This document shows, piece by piece, positions 1 through 8,111 of a stretch of DNA of 64,000 nt (position 1 is the first letter of the stretch; the number at the start of each line of letters is the position of its first letter). The position numbers and the translations under genes are program-made. Under the pieces are notes generated by a model. The model searched no databases. It was not told where the DNA came from and saw nothing but the letters and a program-made list of their open reading frames with translations. The DNA is from Chitinophaga barathri (GTDB lineage Bacteria > Bacteroidota > Bacteroidia > Chitinophagales > Chitinophagaceae): contig NZ_RMBX01000016.1 of assembly GCF_003807585.1 (NCBI RefSeq), positions 62,001 to 126,000 on the forward strand, in the 5' to 3' direction.

Positions 1-15
1 GCATAGTTTTTTCAT
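1..15 (-). CDS. 5' end of a truncated minus-strand gene
   Basis: Reading from position 15 leftwards the sequence gives Met-Lys-Lys-Leu-Cys and then leaves the window. Two lysines right after the start are typical of a signal peptide or lipoprotein, so an exported protein is plausible. Too little is present to name it. The terminator at 108-143 separates it from the sensor kinase gene that ends at 181. Confidence 0.4.
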
Positions 16-107
16 GTTACCGTTTTTTTTTAGGTTTTACTACAGGAGCGTATTTGGATCGGGGGCAAACATAGCGGTAAACAGGAATCGGGAAGGGCAG
101 GAATACA

Positions 108-143
108 AAAGCGCCCGGGATTGTTTTAAATCCGGGCGCTTTC
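108..143 (-). terminator. Rho-independent terminator after the sensor kinase gene
   Basis: The GC-rich stem AAAGCGCCCGG pairs with its complement across a TTTTAAA loop. On the minus strand it is followed by a short T-rich stretch. It lies just past the stop codon of the LytS-like kinase at 181. Confidence 0.75.
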
Positions 144-180
144 AGGGATTATCCGTATTGGTGGGAAGATAAAACTATCG

Positions 181-2097
181 TTACCGGCGGAACGGCACAT
201 CCAGCTCCACGCGTATCCCTTCGCCGTTCTCCGTCCGTTTGTCGATGACGCGGAGGCTGGCCGGGCGTTTGGTCTGTTTGCTGAGCATACTGAGCCTATC
301 CTGGGTGATGACGGTGGACAGGGAGGTCTTGTCCTGCTTTTCCTCCTGCATGCCGCGCCCATTGTCTTCTATCACACAATGCAGCACATGCGGCCCTCTT
401 TCTATGCGGATGCTGATCATCCCTTTGCGGTCCAGCTGGCGCATTCCATGCTGGATGGCATTTTCAACGAATGGCTGCAGCAGCATCGGCGGGATCAGCA
501 GGCCATCGTCTTCGTACTGATCATATACATCAAGACTGTAATCAAATGTACCTTCAAAACGCATGAGTTGCAGGCTCAGGTAACTTTCCAGGGCGGTGAT
601 CTCATCTTTCAGCGGCACAAAACTTTCGCGTGCGTTCTCCAGGCTGATACGCACCAGTTTGGCAAACTTGTTCAGGTACCGGATGGACTTCTCCCGGTCA
701 TCGTTGCGGATAAAACTTTGCAGCACGCTCAGCGTGTTGAAGATAAAATGCGGCTCCATCTGGCTGCGGAGCAGGCGCTGCCGGAGCGAGGTTTCGCGGA
801 GCTGCTGCTCCAGCTTCCGCCTGCGGTACAACAGGAAACCTATTGCGGCCACCAGCACCGCGCCCAGTATCATCGAGGCGATGATGAGCCTTTGCTGCTG
901 CCTGATCTGGCGGTTCACTTTATTTTCGAACGCCAGCTGCTGGATCTCTTCATCCTTTGCTTTGACGGCATACTGCGTTTCCAGTTCCCGCGCCTGCATG
1001 GCGATGGAGGAATCCACTTCCAGCCGGTATGCGCCAAGCGATGAATCCATGGAGGCATACGCCTGCTGGTATTGTCCACGGGCTGCATGGTTCTGCGCTC
1101 TTTTACGCCACACGGACGTGATCGTTTCCTGGTCGCCGGATTCTTTCGCCATGGTGTAGGCTGTATCCAGGTAAGCCTCGGACTCTGCATAACGGCCGAT
1201 CAGGTAATAAGTATCCGCCACGCCGAATACGGATTCCCCATCCAGCGTGCCCAATTCTTTATTCAGCGCCAGCGCCTGCAACTGGTATGGCAGGCCCTCC
1301 GCGGGTTTATCCTGTTTGCCCAGCAGGATGCCCAGGTTCTCATACTTCACCGCGTCAAAATATGGGTTGGAGAAAAGTGTATCGTTCAGCATCGCTTTAA
1401 AAAAATGCACAGCGGAATCGGGTTGGTTTTGATCGTCGTAATATTTGGCGATGTTGTTGGCGAAAACGGTTTTTAGTTTGGGCTGTGTGGCCCGTTCAAA
1501 ACCTTCGAAAAGATATTTACGGATGGCGGGCTCATCGCCTATCTCCATATAAATTTCGGAGAGGCGCAGGCAGATGATGGGCAGGCCGTTGGTGTCCGAT
1601 TTATGGGCGAGGTAATACGCGTCGCGGGCGTAATGCAGGGCGCTGTCAAACCGGTGCTGTTCTTTCAGCAGGTCTGCCAGCTGTATTTTGGCGGCGATGA
1701 TATGTTTGCCCGTACTGTCTTTTTCTTTTGCCAGCTGCATGGATTCATTGATAAAAGCCCGCGCGCTGTCATATTTTTCCTCCATGATGTACTGCACGCC
1801 CCGGAAGCGGAGATAAGAGCAGGTAAGCCCCACGTCGTCCAGTTTCAGGACGATGGGATGCAGGCTGTCCAGCATACGCCCCGCTGCTTCGGGATGATGG
1901 TCATGAAAATGCGGGTTGATGTCCGACTTCATAAAAGCCAGCACCGAATCGGCGTTTCCGGGGATACGGGCGGCCTGCTGCCGGGTGCAGCCGTTCATGG
2001 TGATGACGACGGCGGCCCATACGGATACTGAGCGCAGGAAAGCGCCGAGGACAGATGATACGGCAAAACATTTCAGCAGGGATGAGATCGGGCGCAT
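181..2097 (-). CDS. LytS/YehU-type sensor histidine kinase with TPR sensor region
   Basis: This 638-residue protein is a histidine kinase of the Bacteroidota LytS family. The N-terminus is hydrophobic and carries a lipobox-like Cys near residue 36. A long helical region with TPR character follows (about 60-370). One membrane helix (about 397-419) leads to a His_kinase block with the motif MEPHFIFNTL, whose His near 447 is the expected phosphorylation site. The ATPase domain has PPMLLQPFVENAIQHG. The stop of the sensor-to-regulator spacing is only 6 bp from the LytTR gene region at 2104, and both are minus-strand with the regulator upstream, so they form an operon. The ligand sensed by the TPR region is unknown. 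Confidence 0.9.
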   Translation of the reverse strand: MRPISSLLKCFAVSSVLGAFLRSVSVWAAVVITMNGCTRQQAARIPGNADSVLAFMKSDINPHFHDHHPEAAGRMLDSLHPIVLKLDDVGLTCSYLRFRGVQYIMEEKYDSARAFINESMQLAKEKDSTGKHIIAAKIQLADLLKEQHRFDSALHYARDAYYLAHKSDTNGLPIICLRLSEIYMEIGDEPAIRKYLFEGFERATQPKLKTVFANNIAKYYDDQNQPDSAVHFFKAMLNDTLFSNPYFDAVKYENLGILLGKQDKPAEGLPYQLQALALNKELGTLDGESVFGVADTYYLIGRYAESEAYLDTAYTMAKESGDQETITSVWRKRAQNHAARGQYQQAYASMDSSLGAYRLEVDSSIAMQARELETQYAVKAKDEEIQQLAFENKVNRQIRQQQRLIIASMILGAVLVAAIGFLLYRRRKLEQQLRETSLRQRLLRSQMEPHFIFNTLSVLQSFIRNDDREKSIRYLNKFAKLVRISLENARESFVPLKDEITALESYLSLQLMRFEGTFDYSLDVYDQYEDDGLLIPPMLLQPFVENAIQHGMRQLDRKGMISIRIERGPHVLHCVIEDNGRGMQEEKQDKTSLSTVITQDRLSMLSKQTKRPASLRVIDKRTENGEGIRVELDVPFRR

Positions 2098-2103
2098 AAC
2101 ATG

Positions 2104-2859
2104 TTATCGGTTTCCTGTGAGGTATTCCACCACGTAGTCCTTCCGGCGGGTGGACACCGGTATTTCTGTATTGTTGCGGAGGATGAGATAACCGTCTTTA
2201 TGATAACGGTCAATAAAGCGGTGATTCACCAGGTAAGACTGGTGTGGCCTGATGAACCAGGTTTCCGGCAGCAGCTCCTCATATTCCTTGATAGAGCGGG
2301 ACACGACTATCTTCCGGCCGTCCGCCAGGAAAAAGGTGGTATATCCGGCATCGCTCTGGCAATAGATGATCTCTTCAAACGCGACTACTTGTAAATATTG
2401 CTGGGAACGCAGCACAATACGGTTTTGCAGCCCGCCCTGCCTGAATTGCTGCTGGGCCAGTGTGAGCTGCTCCGGCGCGGCGGGCCTGCCTGCTGAAACG
2501 CGGGCGAGGGCCTGCTGCAACTCTTCTTCATCTACCGGTTTAAGGAGATAGTCCAGCGCGCCGAATTTGATGGCTTTGATGGCATAGTCCTGGTGGGCGG
2601 TAATAAAGATCACTTTGCAGTTGGCCGCGGCCGGCTCACGCAGGATATCAAAGCCGGTGCCGTCTCCGAGGGAGATGTCCAGCAGCAGGAGGTCTGGTTC
2701 CGTGGCGGGGATAATGGTGCGGGCTTCCTGTACGCTGCCGCAAACGCCGGTCACGATAAAACCGGGCTGCTGTTGCATCAGCGCCTGGAGGTCTTTCCGG
2801 ATGGCGGGTTCATCATCAATGATCACCACCCTCGTAACGGGAGATGGTCCGTTTTTCAT
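2104..2859 (-). CDS. LytTR-family response regulator
   Basis: The protein has an N-terminal receiver domain beginning VVIIDDEPAIRKDL, with the phospho-acceptor Asp in LLLLDISLGDGTGFDIL (about residue 61), and a C-terminal LytTR DNA-binding domain (about 145-245) with the typical run FIRPHQSYLVNHRFI. I chose the ATG at 2859 (MKNGPSPVTRV). An in-frame ATG at 2877 adds six residues, but a TAnnTTTG-like box (TACTTTAG) lies between the two, which favours the downstream start. It is the partner of the kinase ending at 181 and probably controls genes outside this window. Confidence 0.9.
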   Translation of the reverse strand: MKNGPSPVTRVVIIDDEPAIRKDLQALMQQQPGFIVTGVCGSVQEARTIIPATEPDLLLLDISLGDGTGFDILREPAAANCKVIFITAHQDYAIKAIKFGALDYLLKPVDEEELQQALARVSAGRPAAPEQLTLAQQQFRQGGLQNRIVLRSQQYLQVVAFEEIIYCQSDAGYTTFFLADGRKIVVSRSIKEYEELLPETWFIRPHQSYLVNHRFIDRYHKDGYLILRNNTEIPVSTRRKDYVVEYLTGNR

Positions 2860-2948
2860 ACCGCTAAAGTATCGCATTTAGGCAATAGTGCCTACTGAAA
2901 AGCCCTTGAAAATCCGTAACTTCGTATGATCAATTAATCAGAACGGAC

Positions 2949-3713
2949 ATGTCAATATCATCACAGGCGGAAATGCTGGGTATGCAGAAAGCCAGCGAAG
3001 CAGTAGCCCTCACGCTCAAAAGGATGCGGGATTTTGCCAAACCGGGCATGAGCACGGCGGAGCTGGATGAATTCGGAAGATCGGTGCTGGCGGCGTATGG
3101 CGCCCGTTCCGCTCCCAAACTCACCTATGGTTTCCCCGGCTGGACCTGCATCAGCGTGAACCAGGAGATTGCGCATGGCATCCCCACCCAAAAGACGATC
3201 CTGCAGGAAGGCGACCTCGTGAATGTGGACGTAAGCGCGGAGCTGGAAGGTTTCTGGGCGGACAATGGCGGGTCTTTTGTACTGGGCCGGGACTTCAACC
3301 AACACCAGCAGCTGGTGGACGCTTCCCGCGACATTCTCCGTATTGCTATCATGAACATACGGGACGGGGTGAAGATCGCTCAGGTGGGCGGCATTATTGA
3401 AGCCGAGGCCCGCAAACGCGGCTACCGGGTGATCAAAAACCTCACGGGGCATGGCATCGGCCGCAGCCTTCATGAAGAGCCGCATTCCATTGCCAATTAT
3501 TACGACAAATACAACCGCGGTAAATTCCGGAAAAACGCGGTGATAGCCGTGGAGACCTTTATATCCACGAAAGCCACCTGGGCATACGAAAACGGCGACG
3601 GCTGGACGCTGGCAGCCCGTGATGGCAGCTATGTGGCGCAGCATGAACATACGATCGTAGTAACGGATGGTTTGCCGGTGATCCTGACCGGGGATAACGG
3701 TATCTGGAACTAA
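2949..3713 (+). CDS. map: Type I methionine aminopeptidase
   Basis: This 254-residue cytosolic metalloprotease removes the initiator Met from new proteins. The pita-bread fold metal ligands are visible: Asp in VNVDVS (about 93) and Asp in FWADNGG, His in the signature GHGIGRSLHEEPHS (about 167-180), Glu in VETF (about 201) and Glu in QHEHTIVV (about 233). The length matches type Ia enzymes without an N-terminal extension. It is not next to ribosomal protein genes, where the essential copy often sits, so it may be a second copy. It is transcribed alone and ends at a terminator. Confidence 0.93.
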   Translation: MSISSQAEMLGMQKASEAVALTLKRMRDFAKPGMSTAELDEFGRSVLAAYGARSAPKLTYGFPGWTCISVNQEIAHGIPTQKTILQEGDLVNVDVSAELEGFWADNGGSFVLGRDFNQHQQLVDASRDILRIAIMNIRDGVKIAQVGGIIEAEARKRGYRVIKNLTGHGIGRSLHEEPHSIANYYDKYNRGKFRKNAVIAVETFISTKATWAYENGDGWTLAARDGSYVAQHEHTIVVTDGLPVILTGDNGIWN

Positions 3714-3737
3714 CATTACCTTCTTTCCATACATACA

Positions 3738-3772
3738 AACGCTTCGCGGGCCATCCGGGAAGCGCTTTTTTA
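3738..3772 (+). terminator. Terminator after map
   Basis: A GC-rich stem (ACGCTTCGCGG against CCGGGAAGCGCTT, one mismatch) is followed by a T6 run, 25 bp past the map stop codon. The rest of the gap to 4055 shows no gene. It is AT-rich and probably holds the promoter of the next gene, but I see no clean TAnnTTTG box in it. Confidence 0.7.
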
Positions 3773-4055
3773 TTGCCCTTATCACAAAATCATATCTGAA
3801 AAAGACAAAATACTATGCTTAATTGCGCAAACGATTGCATAACTTAGATAAACTGTTCGTAACACACCCTGACTATCGCGTAAACTGATACACAACAGCA
3901 ACACTTTTTCTGCCTGACATCTGCAAAATCTGATCGCAAAGTATGACCGTTATCCGGTGAATGACCCGCCAGGATTGGACGATAGCGCCATGCCCCCTCT
4001 TCGCTTTATCAAAATTCACCAGGCTTTTTGTTAACACACATAAACCCAGTCCCTT

Positions 4056-7000
4056 ATGTACAAAACTGATGTACCCATCCGGCTCAGGCAGGTCATGTTT
4101 TTCCTGTTACTGTGCCTACTGTTACCCGCAATGCAATCGTATGCACAAACCCTGCCCGCCAATTTCCAGCGGGTACTGGTGACAGGAGGGCTCACCGGGC
4201 CTACCTCCTTTGCCCAGCTCCCGGACGGCAGGATACTCATCTGCCAGCAGAACGGCCAGCTGAGAGTATTCAAAAACAACGCATTACTTGGCACACCGGC
4301 CGTATCCCTGTCTGTAAACACCAGCGGTGAACGCGGGCTGATAGGCATCGCGGTGGACCCAAGCTTCTCCACCAACAGTCATATTTATCTCTATTACACT
4401 TCCTCCTCCGGCCCGCACAACCGCGTGAGCCGCTTCACCATGGTGGGCGACCTCGCCCAGTCCGAACAGGCCATTCTCGATATGCCGACCCTCAGCGCTA
4501 TCTATCACAACGGCGGGGGCCTGGCATTCGACAATACCGGCAAACTGCTCGTAGCCACGGGAGACAACAAAGTGGGCACCAATTCCTCCAACCTGAACAG
4601 TTACCACGGCAAAGTGCTCCGCATCAACACGGACGGCAGTGTGCCCACCGGCAACCCGTTCTCCGGAGGCGCCCAGCAGAGCCGCGTTTGGGCTTACGGC
4701 CTGCGTAATCCCTTTACCCTCAACGTGGACCCCGGCACCGGTAAGATCTACGTAAACGATGTGGGCGAGGCCACCTGGGAAGAGATCAACGACGCGAGCG
4801 TGGGCGGCCGTAACTTTGGCTGGCCCTCCAAAGAAGGCATGTGTACCAGCGGATGCACCGGCCTTACCAATCCCATTTACGTATACCAGACCAACCGGAA
4901 CGACCCGCCCGCCACCGGCCAGGGCTGCGCCATCAACGGCGGCGCTTTCCTGCACGGGGCCATCAGCAACTACCCGGCCACCTATCACGGCAAATACTTT
5001 TTCGTGGATTACTGCGGCGCATGGATGGACTATATCAACCCATCCTCCCCTTCTACCCGCAACGGGTTTGCCACAGGCCTGAGCGACGGGCTTACCACCG
5101 TAAAACAAGGCATAGACGGCAACCTGTATTTTATCCGCAGGGGCAACAACTCCCTGTATAAGATCGTCTACAGCGGCAGCGCGGCACCCATCATCACCGC
5201 GCAACCGCAGAGCCTCTCCGTGTCCCAGGGCAGCAACGCCAGCTTCAGCGTCAGCGCTTCCGGCACACCCGCGCCCACTTACCAATGGAGAAAAGGCACC
5301 ACGAATATTTCCGGCGCCACCTCCGCCACTTACACCATCAACAACGTACAGTCCTCGCACGCGGGCAGCTACAACGTAGTGGTAACGAACAGCGCGGGCA
5401 GCGTAACCAGCAGCAACGCCACGCTCACCGTGACCGCGCCCAATACTAAACCTGTTGCGAACATCCTTACACCCGCCAACGGCAGCCAGTTCCGCGCAGG
5501 GGACAACATCAGCTTCAGCGGCTCCGCCAGTGATGCAGAAGATGGTTCATTGCCCGCCGGCGCATTCACCTGGTGGGTGGACTTCCACCATGCGAACCAT
5601 ACGCACCCTGGCCCTGAGATCAACGACGGCGTCACTTCCGGCAGCTTCCCCATCTCGCCCGAAGGCCATACTGAAACGGATATCTGGTACAGGCTCTATC
5701 TGGAGGTAACCGATTCGCAGGGCGGAAAAGACACGACCTTTATCGAGATCTTCCCCGTTACATCGGATCTTACGCTGGCCAGCGTGCCGGCGGGATTACA
5801 GCTTACGCTGAACGACATCCCCTTCACCACGCCCTTCACGCAGGACGCGCTTTCAGGCATGGTAAGGCCGATGGCCGCGCCCAGCCCGCAAACGCTCGGC
5901 GGCACTACTTACATTTTTGATTTCTGGGAGCACGGCGGCGCAAGACAACAAACCATTACCGTAGGTGATAACAACACCACTTATACCGCGCACTTCAAAG
6001 TAGCGTCCGCGCCCATCTCCATCGGCGTAACGCACGACGCGTACGTACGGGACGGTACAAATGCGGCCATCACGCATGGTACAACAGACTCTACCCTGCT
6101 TATCACCAAAGTATCCCCGGCCGGGCAGCTGAACAACGCCAGGGAAAGTTATCTCCAGTTCGATCTCAGTTCCATCACCAGCCCCCTGGCATCCGTGGTG
6201 CTGAAAGTGTACGGGAAAGTGGATGGCACGGCCGTTCCTTCAGTGGCCGTAGGCGCTTATTCAGTAGCCAGCACCACCTGGACGGAAAATGCCATCACCT
6301 GGAACAATAAACCCGCAACGGGCTCCGCTCCGCTCGCTACCGTAACTGTAGGCAATACCGAATTTGCGTATTACGACTTTGACGTGACCGCTTATGTGCA
6401 GGCTGAAAAAGCGGCAGGCAGGAACAAAGTGTCCTTTGCGCTGAAAAGCCAGGTAGCCCACGACCCGCGCATATTCTGGAACGCCAGCGAGTTCGGATCC
6501 AACCCGCCGCTGCTTTCCATCATTACAGACGCAGGCGGCAATGCCGCACCGGTGGCTTCCATCACTTCACCCGCCGGTGGCGCCAGCTTTACCGCACCGG
6601 CCAGCATCACCATCAATGCCACCGCTTCCGATGCGGACGGCAGCGTGACCAAAGTTGAATTTTTCAACGGCGGCAGCAAGATCGGGGAAGACCTGGACGC
6701 ACCGTACAGCTTCACCTGGAACAACGTGGCCGCAGGCACTTACAGCCTTACCGCCAAAGCGACGGACGATGACCTGGCTACCGGTACTTCCGCCGCCGTG
6801 AACATTTCCGTCACTACGCCGGCGGGCTGCGACCCCGTGACCGCCAGCGCGGACGACGGCAACGTGGCCGCCAATGTACTGGACAATGACCTGAACACGC
6901 GCTGGAGCGCCCAGGGAGACGGGCAGTGGATCGCCTTCTGCCTCGGCGACACCCTGAACGTAACCGGCGTGCAGATCGCATTCTTCAGCGGCAACGTCCG

Positions 7001-8048
7001 TTCTTCCACCTTCGACATACAGGTGAGCAACAACGGCAGCAGCTGGACCACCGTGTCCGCCAACCGCACCAGCAGCGGCACATCGCTGGCGCTGGAAACA
7101 TTCAGCATCACCACCACAGCCGCCAAATACGTGCGCATCCTCGGCCACGGCAACTCCGTGAACCTCTGGAACAGCTACACCGAAGTGAAGATCAACACGG
7201 GCGGCGGCGGTTCCACAGAAACCGCGCTGGCGCCCATTCACGATGCATATGTGCGCAACGGCACATCCGCCACCATCACACACGGCACCACAGATGCGGC
7301 GGCACTGGTGTTGAAACTCAACTCCAACCCCGCAGCAGGAAACGACCGACAGGCCTATCTTACCTTCAATACTTCCGGCATCAGCGGAACCGTAACGAAT
7401 GTGAAGATCAGGATCTTCGGCAGCCTGACGGACAACAGGACCAACAACGTGAGCATCACCGCCAACTCCGTGGCCACTACCAGCTGGACGGAAAGCACCA
7501 TCACCTGGAACAACAAACCGGCAGCGGGCGGCAGCGCACTGGCAACCACCGTGGTGACGGACTCCGTGCCAAGATGGTATACCTGGGATGTGACCAGCTA
7601 CGTGAACGCTGAAAGGGCCGCGGGCAGGAACACTGTTTCCTTCGCAATGCTCCCCGTCACGATCAGCACGCCCATCCTCAGCTTCAACTCCAAAGAAACC
7701 GGCAGCAACGCGCCGCAACTGGTGGTAACGCACAGCACCAGCCTGCTGCGCCAGGCTGTGAAAGGCAACAACGAAGTGGATATGGACAGCAAAGCCGCGG
7801 AAGTGGAAAGTTATCCCAACCCCTTCCGTGAAACGATCAATGTGGCTTATACGCTGAAGCAGGAATCCCGCGTGCAGCTCTCACTCGTGGACATGAGCGG
7901 CAAACAGGCCGGCGTGCTGAAAGAAGCAAGGCAACCCGCCGGAAGACACAGAACGTCTTTCCAGGCAGGCCACCTGCCCTCCGGCATCTATATCCTGAAA
8001 TTGAATATCAACGGAAAAGTGATCACCAAAAAACTGATGAAGGAATAA
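4056..8048 (+). CDS. Secreted multidomain PQQ-type sugar (sorbosone/glucose) dehydrogenase-like protein with T9SS signal
   Basis: The 1330-residue exported protein starts with a signal peptide ending near AMQSYAQ. Residues about 33-372 form a soluble glucose/sorbosone dehydrogenase beta-propeller (motifs PDGRILICQQNGQL, GERGLIGIAVDP, YHNGGGLAFD, YGLRNPF). An Ig-like domain follows (about 376-458), then a PKD/DUF-like segment (about 461-560). A first CBM96/DNRLRE-type module lies at about 655-825, an Ig-like module at about 828-921, an F5/8-type discoidin domain at about 925-1045, and a second DNRLRE module at about 1053-1228. The end is a type IX secretion sorting domain (YPNPF, then PSGIYILKLNINGKVITKKLMKE). 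It probably oxidises or binds a polysaccharide at the cell surface. The substrate is not readable from sequence. Confidence 0.88.
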   Translation: MYKTDVPIRLRQVMFFLLLCLLLPAMQSYAQTLPANFQRVLVTGGLTGPTSFAQLPDGRILICQQNGQLRVFKNNALLGTPAVSLSVNTSGERGLIGIAVDPSFSTNSHIYLYYTSSSGPHNRVSRFTMVGDLAQSEQAILDMPTLSAIYHNGGGLAFDNTGKLLVATGDNKVGTNSSNLNSYHGKVLRINTDGSVPTGNPFSGGAQQSRVWAYGLRNPFTLNVDPGTGKIYVNDVGEATWEEINDASVGGRNFGWPSKEGMCTSGCTGLTNPIYVYQTNRNDPPATGQGCAINGGAFLHGAISNYPATYHGKYFFVDYCGAWMDYINPSSPSTRNGFATGLSDGLTTVKQGIDGNLYFIRRGNNSLYKIVYSGSAAPIITAQPQSLSVSQGSNASFSVSASGTPAPTYQWRKGTTNISGATSATYTINNVQSSHAGSYNVVVTNSAGSVTSSNATLTVTAPNTKPVANILTPANGSQFRAGDNISFSGSASDAEDGSLPAGAFTWWVDFHHANHTHPGPEINDGVTSGSFPISPEGHTETDIWYRLYLEVTDSQGGKDTTFIEIFPVTSDLTLASVPAGLQLTLNDIPFTTPFTQDALSGMVRPMAAPSPQTLGGTTYIFDFWEHGGARQQTITVGDNNTTYTAHFKVASAPISIGVTHDAYVRDGTNAAITHGTTDSTLLITKVSPAGQLNNARESYLQFDLSSITSPLASVVLKVYGKVDGTAVPSVAVGAYSVASTTWTENAITWNNKPATGSAPLATVTVGNTEFAYYDFDVTAYVQAEKAAGRNKVSFALKSQVAHDPRIFWNASEFGSNPPLLSIITDAGGNAAPVASITSPAGGASFTAPASITINATASDADGSVTKVEFFNGGSKIGEDLDAPYSFTWNNVAAGTYSLTAKATDDDLATGTSAAVNISVTTPAGCDPVTASADDGNVAANVLDNDLNTRWSAQGDGQWIAFCLGDTLNVTGVQIAFFSGNVRSSTFDIQVSNNGSSWTTVSANRTSSGTSLALETFSITTTAAKYVRILGHGNSVNLWNSYTEVKINTGGGGSTETALAPIHDAYVRNGTSATITHGTTDAAALVLKLNSNPAAGNDRQAYLTFNTSGISGTVTNVKIRIFGSLTDNRTNNVSITANSVATTSWTESTITWNNKPAAGGSALATTVVTDSVPRWYTWDVTSYVNAERAAGRNTVSFAMLPVTISTPILSFNSKETGSNAPQLVVTHSTSLLRQAVKGNNEVDMDSKAAEVESYPNPFRETINVAYTLKQESRVQLSLVDMSGKQAGVLKEARQPAGRHRTSFQAGHLPSGIYILKLNINGKVITKKLMKE

Positions 8049-8060
8049 GCAGTATGTATA

Positions 8061-8093
8061 AAGCAGGGCCAACGTTTGGCCCTGCTTTTTTCT
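8061..8093 (+). terminator. Terminator after the sugar dehydrogenase gene
   Basis: A perfect stem (AAGCAGGGCC with GGCCCTGCTT) is followed by a T6 run, 13 bp after the stop codon. The PL6 gene that starts at 8112 is therefore probably transcribed separately or by read-through. Confidence 0.85.
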
Positions 8094-8111
8094 TTATAAA
8101 AACCACATGTT

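Noticed and set aside
4284-7733. Long minus-strand frames under the sugar dehydrogenase gene
   Set aside because: They overlap an intact multidomain gene, are rich in Gly, Ala and Val, and have no domain.
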